Assembly: GCF_020184175.1 (NCBI RefSeq)
Contig: NC_065531.1
Coordinates: 29,967,213 to 30,031,212, forward strand
Length of the DNA: 64,000 nt
DNA from: Aphis gossypii
Lineage: Eukaryota > Arthropoda > Insecta > Hemiptera > Aphididae
Reading direction: 5' to 3'
The position numbers and the translations under genes are program-made. Of this stretch, positions 49,078-62,133 are shown one piece after another. The notes beneath the pieces were generated by a model that did not search any database, had not been told where the DNA came from, and worked only from the letters and a program-made list of their open reading frames with translations. Position 1 is the stretch's first letter. Each line of letters begins with the position of its first letter.

Positions 49078-50430
49078 TTGTATATTATATGTGTGTATAC
49101 AAAAATATATACACACACAAACATATACACACACGAGTGTATAATAATATATACTAGATATATACGAATAAAAAAATATCTCCTATATACATATCATACC
49201 TACCGCGCAGCGTTATTTTTATTATTATTATTCAATAAACCTATTATAATAACGCAATCGCGTAATAACAAACTCGTTACACATTAACGTCACCCGTACT
49301 CAGTATATGTACTACACACACACGAATTACACGTGTACATAAATGTATGTGTGTGTGTGTGTGTATTGTTCGGAATGCAATCGGCGGCTTCGGCTCATTC
49401 TCTCCGTGTCCTCTCTGTCTCTCTCTCACTTTCTCTCTCCGTCTCCTCTGTCTCTCACCGTCTCGGCGACCGGTGCACCAGGTATGTATATATAAACGTA
49501 TACACCACCACACATATGTACATAATACATATAAATAATATATATATATATATATGTATATTGTGTGCGCCGGACCCGAAATCCATTAACCCCGAAAAGA
49601 AAACAATGAGCACTCGGCAAAGGAATGTAGTTCGAAGGGGTCGTCGGTATTTTTTTCCACTTTTTTTTTTTTTTTTTTTGTTGTTGCAGTCTTTGGGAGA
49701 TTATTTTTTTCCTCCTCTGGTCCGCGACATATGCTCATACGCACGCGCGCGGTATATGTATTCCGCGTGCACATTTATAATACTTATACACACACACATA
49801 TGTATACTTAGGTTCATTTATATATATTATTTACGCGCGCGCGTGTGTGTGTGTATAAATGTGAAACTGGTGGCGGGCATTATTCGCGCACGCGAAACAA
49901 AAGGATCCCGAGCTATAAATCAACAAGTTTGCCGTTTCGCGGCCGGCGGACAGCAGCAGTTCGGCGCGACGTCGGTATGTAGTTGTACCTGTACCTATAT
50001 TTATATATATATATATATATAGATACTTGCGATATATATATATACCGGGAGAGAGACGCACGCCGAACGGGGCGGGATTGGGCCGGAGGGGAGCTGGGCA
50101 TATTATAATAAATATCTATATATATTTAAACGAAAAAAGAAACAGTATATATAATAATAATAATAAATAATATATAGTATAATAATAAAAAAATAAATAC
50201 TCTGGTGAATGAATAATGTATAATATATATTATATACGTCGATATATATGGGTACCTTTATAGTTATGTTCACATACGCTCACCTACCTACGCGCAAAAT
50301 ACATATAGATATATGTATTTACGTATAATATATATATATATGAAATAACTTGTGTTACGATTTATTATTGTCGTCGTAGTCACAGAATAATAAAAAAAAA
50401 TCTATATAATATGTGTGTAATGTGTGTGTT
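49078..50430. repeat. Microsatellite cluster
   Basis: A dense set of simple repeats: (CA)/(TA) runs at 49080-49135, (GT)n at 49347-49364, a CT-rich tract at 49400-49460, (TA)n at 49533-49555, a T run at 49660-49679, (CG)n/(GT)n at 49833-49855, (TA)n at 50001-50024 and further (TA)n and (GT)n to 50430. The 229-codon plus frame at 49333-50022 is a by-product of these repeats, not a gene. Confidence 0.75.
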
Positions 50431-53400
50431 TGTGTATGTGTGTGTGTAAGAGAGAATAATCGCGATTTGCATCTGTGCAGGAGATTCCGATGTCGCGAAT
50501 AATTACGCGTTTTGCAAAACGGAATCGTGAACGGCGTGGCGCGGACGGAGAAGAAAAAAATGCGTCTTATACACGAGAACGTTATATTATAAGCGCAGTG
50601 ACATTTTTTTTTCCTCGTTTATTTTTACGGTTTCTCGACTCGCGCCATACGGCGTAAGTATAAAGTACTTACAAATGCACACACGCTGCACACTGATGCG
50701 TGAGCACGATAATAATGATAATAATATTATGGGTCTGCCGAGCGTAATCATCATTTGGAGAAAGAAAACAAATTTGAATATCGATTCCATCGCAGACGTT
50801 AAACCAGCCGCTGATCGCTTTAAAGTATATACCTACCTCTTATCCATATATAGGTACATATATTATATCCGCTACCATACGTATAATACATATAATATTA
50901 TTACAATACGCGTTTTGCTGTTGCTCCTGGTGCGCATTCATACAGGTACAGATACCTGTACGTACGTAATATATTATATTATTGTGCTCATTTGTTTGAC
51001 ATATTATACATTGTATGTACGTACACATATTGCTATCATATAATGGCTGGTACGCTGGTCGGTAATTAACTCGAACAATAACGCTGTAATTTCGTTTGTT
51101 TTCCACTGATTAATAATTATGAATAATGATCGATCCCGGATGAGAGGTGCTTTGAAGACGCGTACCTACATACACATTTAACGCACGTATAGCTTTTCTT
51201 GTACCTATATGCATAATAATAATAATATAATATGTTTGTGTACCCACCATGTATGTGTACGTAACCTACACGATATTCTCACACAATATTGCTATACATT
51301 AGCAATTATTGATTTCGCATGCAGACGATAATGTGTGTATGATAACTTTTTTTATTCGTTTATTGTTTCGAGGTTTCGGCACACGTTTTTTGCACACTGT
51401 ATTTTTATAGCTTATATTAAAAAAATGTTTTCATAATTATAATAATAATTCAATATGTATGAAAGATAGTCAATATTATAATAATATTTTACTCTCTTAT
51501 ATACGCTCAGCGAATTCGTGATTGATTCGGCAGTAGGTACCTAATACGCATTACATGTAAGAAAATAAAAAATATTATTTTTTCAATAGTGGATTGCCGC
51601 CGTTAACAATATACCCGAGTACACAACAGTTCGAACACCTATGTTGTTGAATTTTCTGAAAATTCCATTGTTTTTCGGTATACGTTGAAAAAATTCTCCC
51701 CTCTGGGGCGGCACTAGTTATGTGAACTGCTGCAGCACGATAAAATATATTATGAATTTTTAAGAGCACTATTGGAGCCATTGTTCGACGAATTTCAAGA
51801 ATATAATTATACATTATCCCTGTTTTAAACGCTATTAGAATGTGTAATTTCTATTATACTATGTGGTTAATTAAAAAAAAAATTCCATTCGTGGGATTTG
51901 ATCGTGTACGATGTATAAAAGGGGGTAGATACGGCTGCCATATATCAAAAATTCCAAACAACAAAATAATTATTTCAAATTAATTTACACTGGTCGGTAC
52001 ACAGTGAATCTTGTATATATAGGTACCTATATTTATAAGTTTCATAAATTGACCAGCTATTAAAATGTTATGTGTATACATTTTAAATTTAATTAACGGG
52101 GTCATGAATGACTTCGTGATTTATATCTGTGATTTTTAATCGCTCCTTATAATAGCGTTACGCGTTATACGGTATTATAAAACGTATACCTATAGTGTTT
52201 TTATAATTCGACATTCAAATAACATTCAAGTGTCGTGTTCGAGAAAAAAAATCCCATTAGGTCCAACTTGTATTTTACGCGCATACATATTCGTATACTT
52301 ATGGTATAGTATACCATTAATATGTATTATGCATGCAATCGATTCGCACGGAAAGTCTAAATGATGTAATCCATCGATAACGCGTTGTTAGCGTTTATTT
52401 TCGTACATATGGTGGTTATTATTATGTTATTAAGATTTACGACGTAGGTATACTATAATTTAAAATCACATCAAATCTTATTTCGTATAAGTTTTTGCAT
52501 AGTTTTAGAAAACCACGGAAACGCCGATTCAACATTGTCTATAGTATGAAGTCTTCATGATAAATATATAACATACGGCCAGTATTGAGTTACACTCATA
52601 GAACACCTAGTAGACAATTTAGTTATAGTATAATAGTAACGGTGTTATAGGTAATTCGAACCTGTAGTTTACTGGTGTCGTAAACGATTTACCTATTTTG
52701 CAAGCAAACGTCTAGGATTGTAAAACAACGAAAAAAAAAATACAAAATTATTTCAAATCATTTTTTTTTGTGTTAAAAACACTACAAACGCTATCAAATG
52801 TCGAGCAGTCTGTGTGTCTACTGCGTCTATATAGTCAGCTATACGATATATTCGCTTTTATAGATAATTCCAAGTCGATTCAAAGTTGTGTTCATACTCT
52901 CCACTTAACTCCTTATAAATGGTTGTCCCTAGTTTTATTTATCTTATAATTATGGAAAAAAATGACTTACCTATTAATTTATTGCATGATTGTTGTAAAT
53001 AACGATGAATAAAAAATCACCAAAATAAATTGCAGTAAATCACTTAGAACACCTGTATTTAGACAGCTAGTACAACATATGAGTCTTTAAAGTTAAAAAT
53101 AGAATAGCAGGTCTACCTATAATATACCTACTCTATAGAAAAAAATTGTCATTCAAGTATATTTATAATTTAAACATAATACATACCTACTGCGTATTAT
53201 AATAGTATATTTGTACTGAAAATAACGATTTATTTATTTAGAATCATTTTTTTTTTTGTCATATTCATATGATTTGGTTAATAAACATGTAAGATATTTT
53301 TATTATATTAGATTTTTTCGTCCTCATACATCATAATAAAATATTCTATCGGAACGCTTACGTGTCTCCTGTTTCACTCGATAGTGGCAAAAACATAATA

Positions 53401-53869
53401 TTATGTTCGAGCGACTATTATAATAAAACGTTGTCGGCTCGATAAGCAGCAATTCGAAATCATCGAGACTGGCGGGCGGCGAAGATTCGTGCATTAATAA
53501 AAAAAAAATAATACTATCTACATATATAATATATTCTATACATATATATCCTGCCACTTCATTCACAACACAACGGGTTTAATTAATTTTTTTTTTTTAT
53601 TATTCAACTTGTTTCGCTAAGTTAGTATTATATATTTATATAGTATATTGTGCTAAATTTTAAACTACAGTATATAGTGTTCACGCATGGTTTATTCGAA
53701 AAACGTTTTTAAACACATTTGGAATTTCGCGAGACCGCATGTCATCGCTGTGGCCTAAATGCACTGTAGGTACGTATGTATAACATTACATATCAGTACC
53801 TATCCAGTATCCATAGTATATAGGTATTCAATGGAATAAATATAGTATATCGGATTCGTTTAATATAGA
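50431..53869 (+). other. Long intron continued
   Basis: No supported gene. A mixed-composition patch at 51590-51830 contains a 79-codon minus-strand frame (51575-51814) with Cys and Gly residues but no recognised domain. The rest is AT-rich. Confidence 0.4.
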
Positions 53870-54460
53870 CGACGCGGCGGCAGTGGGGCGCGTACGGACG
53901 GACGAGTTCAAGTTCAGTACCCCTCGTTTGCCGTTATTATATATTATATTATTATTCATTGTTGGAACTCGGAATATGCTACCAAAAGGAAATTAAAAAA
54001 AAAAAAAAAAAAAAAATCGTTATATAAAACAAAATACTTCGAATGGCAGCGGCGGCGGTCGGTCGTGTGCTGCGACTAGAGCCTCCGACCCATAACAATC
54101 GTATATTATACATATTGTGTAAAAGTCTCGATACCTATCTCTTGGCGTTCACATATACATACGTATACGCATATATAGGCCTACACGATGAACTAAATGC
54201 ATTGGTGCCGGGAGACAGAATGCGAGATTTTTCGTCGCCGACTGCAGGAATTATTCACCGGTGCAGCGTGTACAATAAGTGTGCCCGTGTGTGCGTGCGT
54301 GTCCATTCGGTACGGAATTCCAGTGCACTCCGGATAATAATAATTTACATATGTGTGCAGCGCCGCCTTGGTCTGGACCATGTGAACAAAATGGTATGTA
54401 CCGACCGCCGCCACCACCACCACCACGACCATCAGCTACTCGCCGAACACATAACCGATC
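53870..54460 (+). promoter_or_regulatory. GC-rich island, candidate promoter or enhancer
   Basis: A GC-rich block with TTCAAGTTCAGTACC at 53910-53924 (TCAGTA is close to an initiator), a 22-base A run at 53995-54016, CGGCGG repeats near 54047-54060 and (CCA)n at 54405-54425. The 157-codon plus frame at 54043-54516 starts MAAAAVGRV but becomes Tyr/Ile/Val strings and then His repeats, so it is doubtful as a protein. Confidence 0.35.
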
Positions 54461-57400
54461 GAAAAATCTGTTTCGTTCCATATTATAATACAATATATAT
54501 TATAATCTATACATAATAATATGCATAAATTATGATGTACACAATACACACACACACACACACACACATATCACACATATAGCTGTTATAATATACAATA
54601 TTATGAGTATAATTTATATCGTATATCTGTTATAACTTATAATATTAATTATTATGCCCTTAAATAGTGTAATATATTACGGCTGGCAGCAGTTTGTACA
54701 TTTTTGTTCTCACCGCGCACAACACTAATCATTTCATTAACGATTTAATTATTAACGATAATATTATTACAATTAGCAAGACAGCCACGCGGCGACACGC
54801 GTTAACGGTTTACGATTAAATAGATTCTTCCCATGTGTGTGAGTAGGTATACACACCTAATGTATATTATTATGACCGTTTAAAATAGTTATTAATTATA
54901 ATTGTAATAGACTTTATAACGAATAAATCTACAATAACGATTATAGTTATGTCAATAAAAATTAATGATGAGTTTGAAAAAATAGTAATATTATAGTTAC
55001 CGCGTCTAGCTGTTTATTGTATTCTGCCTAGTTTGATTTTTCACATATATTTTATTTTATCGATGTTTGTACTGTTACATATGTTATAAATGCGCGTTTC
55101 TTTCTATATAGTTCTCGTATATCCTGCAGGATTTCGTCAAATCAACGTTTTATTTGTAATTCCCACGCGGACGTTAGGAATTCAATTGTTTTCAAGTTTA
55201 ACATGTTTGACGTTAATATTAAAATAGTTTCAAACAGAAAATTGCTCACTGAATGAAAAACTAGTGTTCAAAATCATGTACGTATAATAATATCATGCAT
55301 ACGATTTAAATCGTATGTTATTCCAAAAAAAAAAACTGTTAGTTACCCTTAGTCTATAGTAGCTGTATAGGTAGTTTAGGTTAGGTATAAAATATAAATC
55401 AAGTTTATAGTTTCATACGACAAAAACAAATGGGTGTAATAAATTTATTCAAGCATTAGAGATTTTTCCATTTTTTTGTACAACACCTTTACCTATACTT
55501 CCGAAAATGACCATCACTAGATGATCTGCATATTCAGTTAATCTATTCGCAACGGAGACCCGGAAATCAATAACAAAACTGTCAACTACAGTGTATAGCT
55601 CAATAATATATGCTATTAAATAAATGACTGATCATTGTGAAGGGTATAATGTATTGTATTGCAACGGAAGTAATATTTAGATAAGCGTAGGAGTATTTAA
55701 AATAAGCCGCATATAGGACACGAGTTACTAGTAAATGTTGCGGGTTCTAAACTGTAAACTGTAAGATATCAAATTAACACTTCCATGATATATCACTTAA
55801 TCTATTTTAAATGGTCTTATATCATGACAATGATATTTTATTAAATCGAATTAAGTTGACAATGAATATAATTTATCAATATTCAACGTGGCCACAAAAC
55901 TATATAGAGAAGATATTATTTGTATATTATTATTATTATCGATATAAAACATTGTCTGCTGAGGTCATTACTCATTAGTATAAATAGTATAATGTGGATA
56001 TAATATTTACATTGTTGGATTTTATAGATTATTTACAATTGCGTCTTTTAGTTATCGATTAAATTAAACTGCATTGTTTAATTTTGTTTCTTTTAGGAAG
56101 TTAATCTCGTTTGTATTTGATTGTATCCCAGCATGATATATTATTATTGTTGATGCATCACTCATATTCTGCTTATTTATATTCGAATAAAGAATATTAA
56201 TTAACGACAAATTCCTCATCACTTGAATTTTTAGATCAATATATTATACTATTTCTGTGCGTTGAAGCGTAAGTTACACGCAACAATAGGACTAAAAGAA
56301 AGAAGATATTTTCTTGTCTGGAAAAATTATAACAAATATAATATACCTATTATAAATATTAGTTTTCTAGATTTTTAGTTAACGCTTTTATGAACTACAT
56401 TTATTATAATTTACTAATAATTTTGATATATTTTGATGTGGACATTTTTGAGAATAATCAATTTGTCGGAATATTAATTCCACGTGATAAAAATATAAGG
56501 CTCAGCCGAGTATATTTTATAGTGAGCCTGTCATCGAGATAACCGCTACTACCTATGCCCTAGGGCCTAGGACACCTACTTAAATTTGAATTTCTACATA
56601 AAGTCTATGATGTGAATAACACGCTTTGGAATCACTGTGGAGATGACAAAATATTAGAACAATAAGTGTTTAATCTTACCCAATTAGATTGCGAGCATTC
56701 ATTGCGAAACATTCATTACGTAATTTTTTTTTTTTAGTTATCGACTTGAAATTTTGAGGATAGATAAGTAATAATAAACTAATAAATATTCAATAATAGT
56801 AATATAATGATATTTTGTCATTATATAACTATGGCTATATAGTGACTAGTGATGTAAAAAATAGGGTATTTTTTTACTTTTTGAGCATATCTACTTGAAC
56901 TCTAGCATAATTCTATCGTTTTACTTTACTCATATTAGGTATACAATTCGTGTTCAGTGTACTTTTATTTAAAAATTGACGTAAGTACACATTGTTTGTT
57001 AAATTTAAACCGTAAACATTTTAACAATGATTAACAAGCTTAAAACACACAACATAATAATTGTGTTTTATTTTGTATAAAATATTAAATTATAATTCTA
57101 AACAGGTACGTAATGGTGTACCATGTAAATATAACATCATTCGAAACATATTTTTACAAATTCACATTGCTATAATTGATATAGCTAGATATTATAATAC
57201 TATTTACAGAATTCTGGTTGTTTAAAAACTACAAAATAGTGGCCCTTTCGTGGATCCATTCATGATTTATTTCGTCGATCATATTAATACAATAACGATA
57301 AGATAAACAAATACACTCCAAACAAAATGGCTGACTCGTATTTGATATAATAACGTTTATTATTTATGGGCCATTGGCGGCATCTATACACACATATCAT

Positions 57401-60259
57401 AGTATTTTATATTTTGCGTGTATACTTATTAGGATATATATACAACAATAATCATGTATTGTACTCTACTGCAGTTGCAGCAATATAGTATATTATTACA
57501 TCAATGTACAATGTACATTACAAGTACTTAACTACCCCTACGCAATTTTATCGATTTCACTTGAATCGGATACGATTTTGTCGAGACTTTGAAATGTTTA
57601 TATTATATACATACTACATAATATATACTATATTAAACATCATCTGTGTACTATACACATACATATATCGAATGTTGACTATAATATATTCATATTAAAT
57701 TCCGATCGAGAATTGAAAAAAAATGCTTTATCCATTTTAATCCGAATTACTGTTACTGATCAGGAATACGGTATTTTTTTGAAATATTAAATCTATGGTC
57801 ACGTATTATAGTGATATATATTTATTTAAAATATTTAAACCTTAAATTTTAGTTTTATTTTGGTGATTATTTTTTTTATACTGAACGATCGTTGCATCGT
57901 TAAATATATTTGTTTTCAAAGATTATAATGTTTTGCACGTATGCTTTATGCATACATAGGTACATATATATTTTTAGTGTACTTATTATATTATGCAAAG
58001 TACTCTTATTAAGTATATTTAAACTTAAAGAGTAAAAATTGTGATTATAGAACTCAGCAGATTAGGAGTTTGATATAATAATTCTTGTTTAAAATCATAT
58101 TAAGAGAATATTTAAAAACAATAAAACACCCAAACGTTTACCTCAAGTTATCACGCACACGTACTATATAGTACAATATTATAGTGTACTTATTACTCAT
58201 GCATTAAAACGGTGACCAGAAACGCGGTTATACCTACCCAAATATTATATATTTATACATAATATATTGTCTCGTCGTTGAGTCTTCAATTATCAGTTAG
58301 TAATATTACAGTAAGACGGCGAGACGTCGAGACTTATATCGAATACAATTAAATGTATTAATATGTAATTCGATCGCCGGAGCGGCATGATCATTGGAAT
58401 GGAACGTGCGCGATCGCTTACCTATCGAGTTTCAACGACGTTTCTCTGGATGTACGCGTTTAATTCTATTTATGTATAAATGAGAGCGAGCGGGTTCGTC
58501 GATTAAGTCCGTTTAAATAGTTTCGGTCGCGTTAATAGTCGCCATATACGCAGTGATTAATCGACTGTACGGCAGTAAGTTCTGAACAACGCAGAAATAC
58601 AATAATATTACATTGTGGTTAAACGGTTTATGTGTTTAGTAATAGGTATTAATAAGTATTCGTTACAATAGTATAGGTACACGCACCTATATTGTATCGT
58701 TATATAGGTTATAAGTACTCAGCGCGCATTATGTGCCACTATGATTTATAATATACCGCAGTACTAATAAATTGTTTGTTTCGATCAAACCACTGTAGTA
58801 AATTTTCGCGATTCCATTTCAAATATATGCGTGAAATAGGATAGGTATTAAATACCTAAACTGAACTTAAAGACTACTACTGAAATTGAAATTGTGCACG
58901 ATTGCACCAATCGTTATATTTTGACAATTTGTATTACTTATTTTTTTTTTTTATTCCGTGTTTAGACAAACCAAAAATTAGTCAAAATTTTAGTGTAATG
59001 ACTAATGATTTAGCGTTGCTCTCTGCTTTTCGATAAAACATTAAATTTAAAAATTATCGATTCAAAATATCAGAAAAGAAATATGCTCAGCCGACAAAAT
59101 AGAAATACACACACGTGGCTTACAATATATTATTATTATTTTTATTTTTTTAAAGCATTTCCCGAAACGGATGCACGTACAGCTAGTTCGAATGACGATC
59201 GCGTCGGGACTGAATAATCAATTGAGTAGTGCGTATGCCGTATATATATATATATATTATATATATATGTATTCTTAGTGGTAAACACACCACTATTTGT
59301 TTGTTAGTCAGCATAAATAATTACGTTATCATCCGAGAAGATGGTTTCAGACATATCGTTCGTGTATGTATGTAAACTAACTATAAAAACGAAGAACTGT
59401 TTTTGGATTTTCCGCTGAGCCGTCCGAGCTTTTTGTTTACTCGTTATGTATTTTATTATTAGTGTGTGTGTGTGTGTGTTAAGGGTTAATACTTGCAAGT
59501 CGCGAGATCGATTAGGTACACACGATATTTTATACGAACCGTGGTGGCGATAATTATTAAACATTTTTTAATCGATAATTTTGATTTAACATCAATAATG
59601 TACTTTACGAAAAATGAAAATATATTTTATAACCAAGAGAAAAAATTTAAACAATATGTTATACTATATCATAGAGGTCGTGGGACATGAATAACAAAGA
59701 GAAACAATAAAACTGTGCACAGCTGAACACGCCAGGACACTCTTTAATCGGAGTAAAAAATCTAAATAATTGAAAAAAGTACTCGAGTTAATTTAAAATT
59801 TTAATTGTAATTAATTCAAGACGAGGATATTATGAATACTCGGTGTATATGTGCTCGTGCTTACTTCTAGCTGCCATAACCCTGCAAAACATATATTTTT
59901 ATAATATAATGTAGAAGAGCGACTTCTGGGGAGCAGACCGCGTTTTATAATGAGATTTGCGTTGGCAGGACGTTACAGCGCTAAAGCACGTTTTCGAATG
60001 AACTAAATCGTAGTAGATACTCGTATTCTACGACGTCGAGTCCTCTTTCGCTGAAAAATAAAAACAGCCACGGCGAGGGTTACCGTATTAACGATCTCAC
60101 AATGCGCCCCAGGGAAATGTATACATGTACATAATATAAAAACGTGTCCTGCGGGTCAGAGTAGGAGGATTGGGAAATGATAATTTATATACCATGACTC
60201 ACCTCGCAGTGTATCCGTATCACTCCGCAGTATAGATTATATTTATATATTATTATATT
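54461..60259 (+). other. Long intron continued
   Basis: Mostly AT-rich without a supported gene. (CA)n lies at 54546-54568, (TA)n at 59241-59269 and (GT)n at 59462-59479. A CpG-richer patch spans 58370-58560 (words such as CGATCGCCGGAGCGGC), another small candidate regulatory block. Confidence 0.4.
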
Positions 60260-60600
60260 AAGTGTATGGCTACGGTGAGGCGGTGGATTTTTTTTTCTTC
60301 AGCATATTCTCGATACCGTTGTTCGGCCTGGCGATATTAGCCAAAACGACGACGAACGCATTGTGTGTAGGAGGGGATGGGAGAACATTAAAATAATAAA
60401 GGTGGCAATCACGCTCGCTCGGAGAACGCTTTTTTATTTTTTTTATTTTATTTTTCTTTATTCGGCCCACCCACGGCCGACACACACCATTCGCGATAAT
60501 GTCGGTCGGTCCGCCGTCGTCGTCGTAGTCGTCGTCGTTTACGAACGCGATACACGACTTACCATTATGGGGCTCTGTACCTCGCATATTATTATGTAAT
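60260..60600 (+). promoter_or_regulatory. Small GC-rich island with GTC repeats
   Basis: A GC-rich patch with (GTC)n at 60515-60538 and the words CCCACCCACGGCC and GGTCGGTCC, surrounded by AT-rich DNA. Open frames of 78-105 codons on both strands are simple-repeat products. Candidate regulatory block only. Confidence 0.25.
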
Positions 60601-61711
60601 ATACATTTTACATAGAGACCAGAGATATCCGCCTATAATAGTGCCTACAACACGCGTAATTATTATTTCATTACTTACATTAGGTAGGTAGTACCTTCCC
60701 GAAAATAATGCGCTCGTGTTTATTATAATGCACCTAATAACGCGTTGCACACAAACACACACACATATTATATATATTTATTTTCACTGTTTCCACGTTA
60801 TAATATATAATATACACATTTATAGTCCGCAGCAGTCGTATCCCTATATATAATATTATACACTACGCGCCTTCCGATATCTCCCGCCACCGACTGCCTC
60901 TACGTCGAGCGACTTGTGTGGTCGAAATGCATTGTCACGAATCAACGGTACCTTTATATTATATATATACTTATTATTTATTATTAGTTATTAGGTACGT
61001 ATATACGATTATCCGTCGGCGGGTGGGTCATTAGCGTGTGTTGCGCGTATTATTTTATAAATAATAATAATAATAATACAATTTTATATTTTATACCTAT
61101 ATATATTATACGGTGTGCCCGCCGATGTCGTGGGTACGGTGCGCGATTACTATCGAGAAATGAAAAAGAGTTGAGAACGAAATAGATCACGGACTCGGCG
61201 TGTTTTCGTGTTTGTGAAATATAAAAGTCCGGGATCGTCGACTCGAATGACCACATACCCGACGACAGAGAATGATTTTGTGTACGATGAATTCGAAAAA
61301 CGCTCTCGTCTCGCGTTCGACTTACTACACCCGTTCTATACCTATATTGTGTGTGCCGTATAGTATAAACAAATTGACCGGCTTCCTGTTTCCGCGGAGA
61401 TTGGTGTTGATGTGTTTTTATCGAATCATATTAATATATACTGTTATTATGTGTGCCCGGGTTTGTGTGTGTGTGTGCAATTGAAACCCATTAGCTCCTC
61501 GGTTCTCATATTATTATTATTATTAAACATGCGGCTGGAACTCGTAAACACAGCGTGATGTGCGGGGGCCCCTGCAGTAGATGATGATAATATATTATAA
61601 CTTCTTATTTCTCTCTCTCTCGGGTAACACACACGCATTTGACTATATTTCGTCGAGCAGCTATATTATAATGCACCGTTGTCGTAGTATATTATACGCG
61701 TGTACGATATA
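60601..61711 (+). other. Long intron continued
   Basis: Alternating AT-rich and mixed-composition DNA. (AAT)n lies near 61061-61078 and (GT)n near 61465-61479. No gene is supported. Confidence 0.4.
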
Positions 61712-62133
61712 CTGGGTGACTCATCGACCGTGCTCACTTTTAGTTTTTCGTTCTTTAACAATACCCGCTACAGTGTGTGATTCTGTCCGATTTTGGGAAT
61801 TTTTAAACGTGCCTAAATACCATTTTTTCAAATTTTTATAATAATCGAGGATATTCCTACGGAGAAACAGACTTTTGTGTTTCAAGTGAGAACCGGTTTG
61901 TTTCGTTTCTTTTTTACTGCAAATCGAATGATTTTTCTGAACATTTGGACGATTCGAAATTAAAATCGGAATATGCGTAGTTTCGAGTTATTTAATTTTG
62001 TGTACTGCGATGGGAAATAATAGATCAGAAATACGATATTAAAATACACTTGAAAATTTAAAAAATCATAATTTTTTTTGAATAAAACAATTAGGAAAAA
62101 TGGGGGTGAGCATGCGTTTGGTGAATCATCCTG
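61712..62133. mobile_element. MITE with C(T/A)GGGTGA-type terminal inverted repeats (422 bp)
   Basis: The left end CTGGGTGACTCATCGACCGT leads to GCTCAC. The reverse complement of the right end, CAGGATGATTCACCAAACGC, leads to ATGCTCAC. TA flanks both ends (61710-61711 and 62134-62135). The ends are related to those of the element at 10607, so they may be members of one superfamily. The interior is AT-rich with no coding frame. Confidence 0.7.

Noticed and set aside
49333..50022. 229-codon plus-strand open frame, the longest uninterrupted one after the Helitron exon
   Set aside because: It runs through (GT)n, (CT)n, (TA)n and poly-T tracts and encodes Val-Cys, Ser-Leu, Tyr-Ile and Phe strings. 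It is a microsatellite by-product.
51575..51814. 79-codon minus-strand frame with Cys and Gly residues
   Set aside because: No domain recognised, no splice context, and the length is within chance for this window.
54043..54516. 157-codon frame starting MAAAAVGRV
   Set aside because: It quickly becomes Tyr/Val/Ile sequence and then a His run from (CCA)n, and other phases are equally open.
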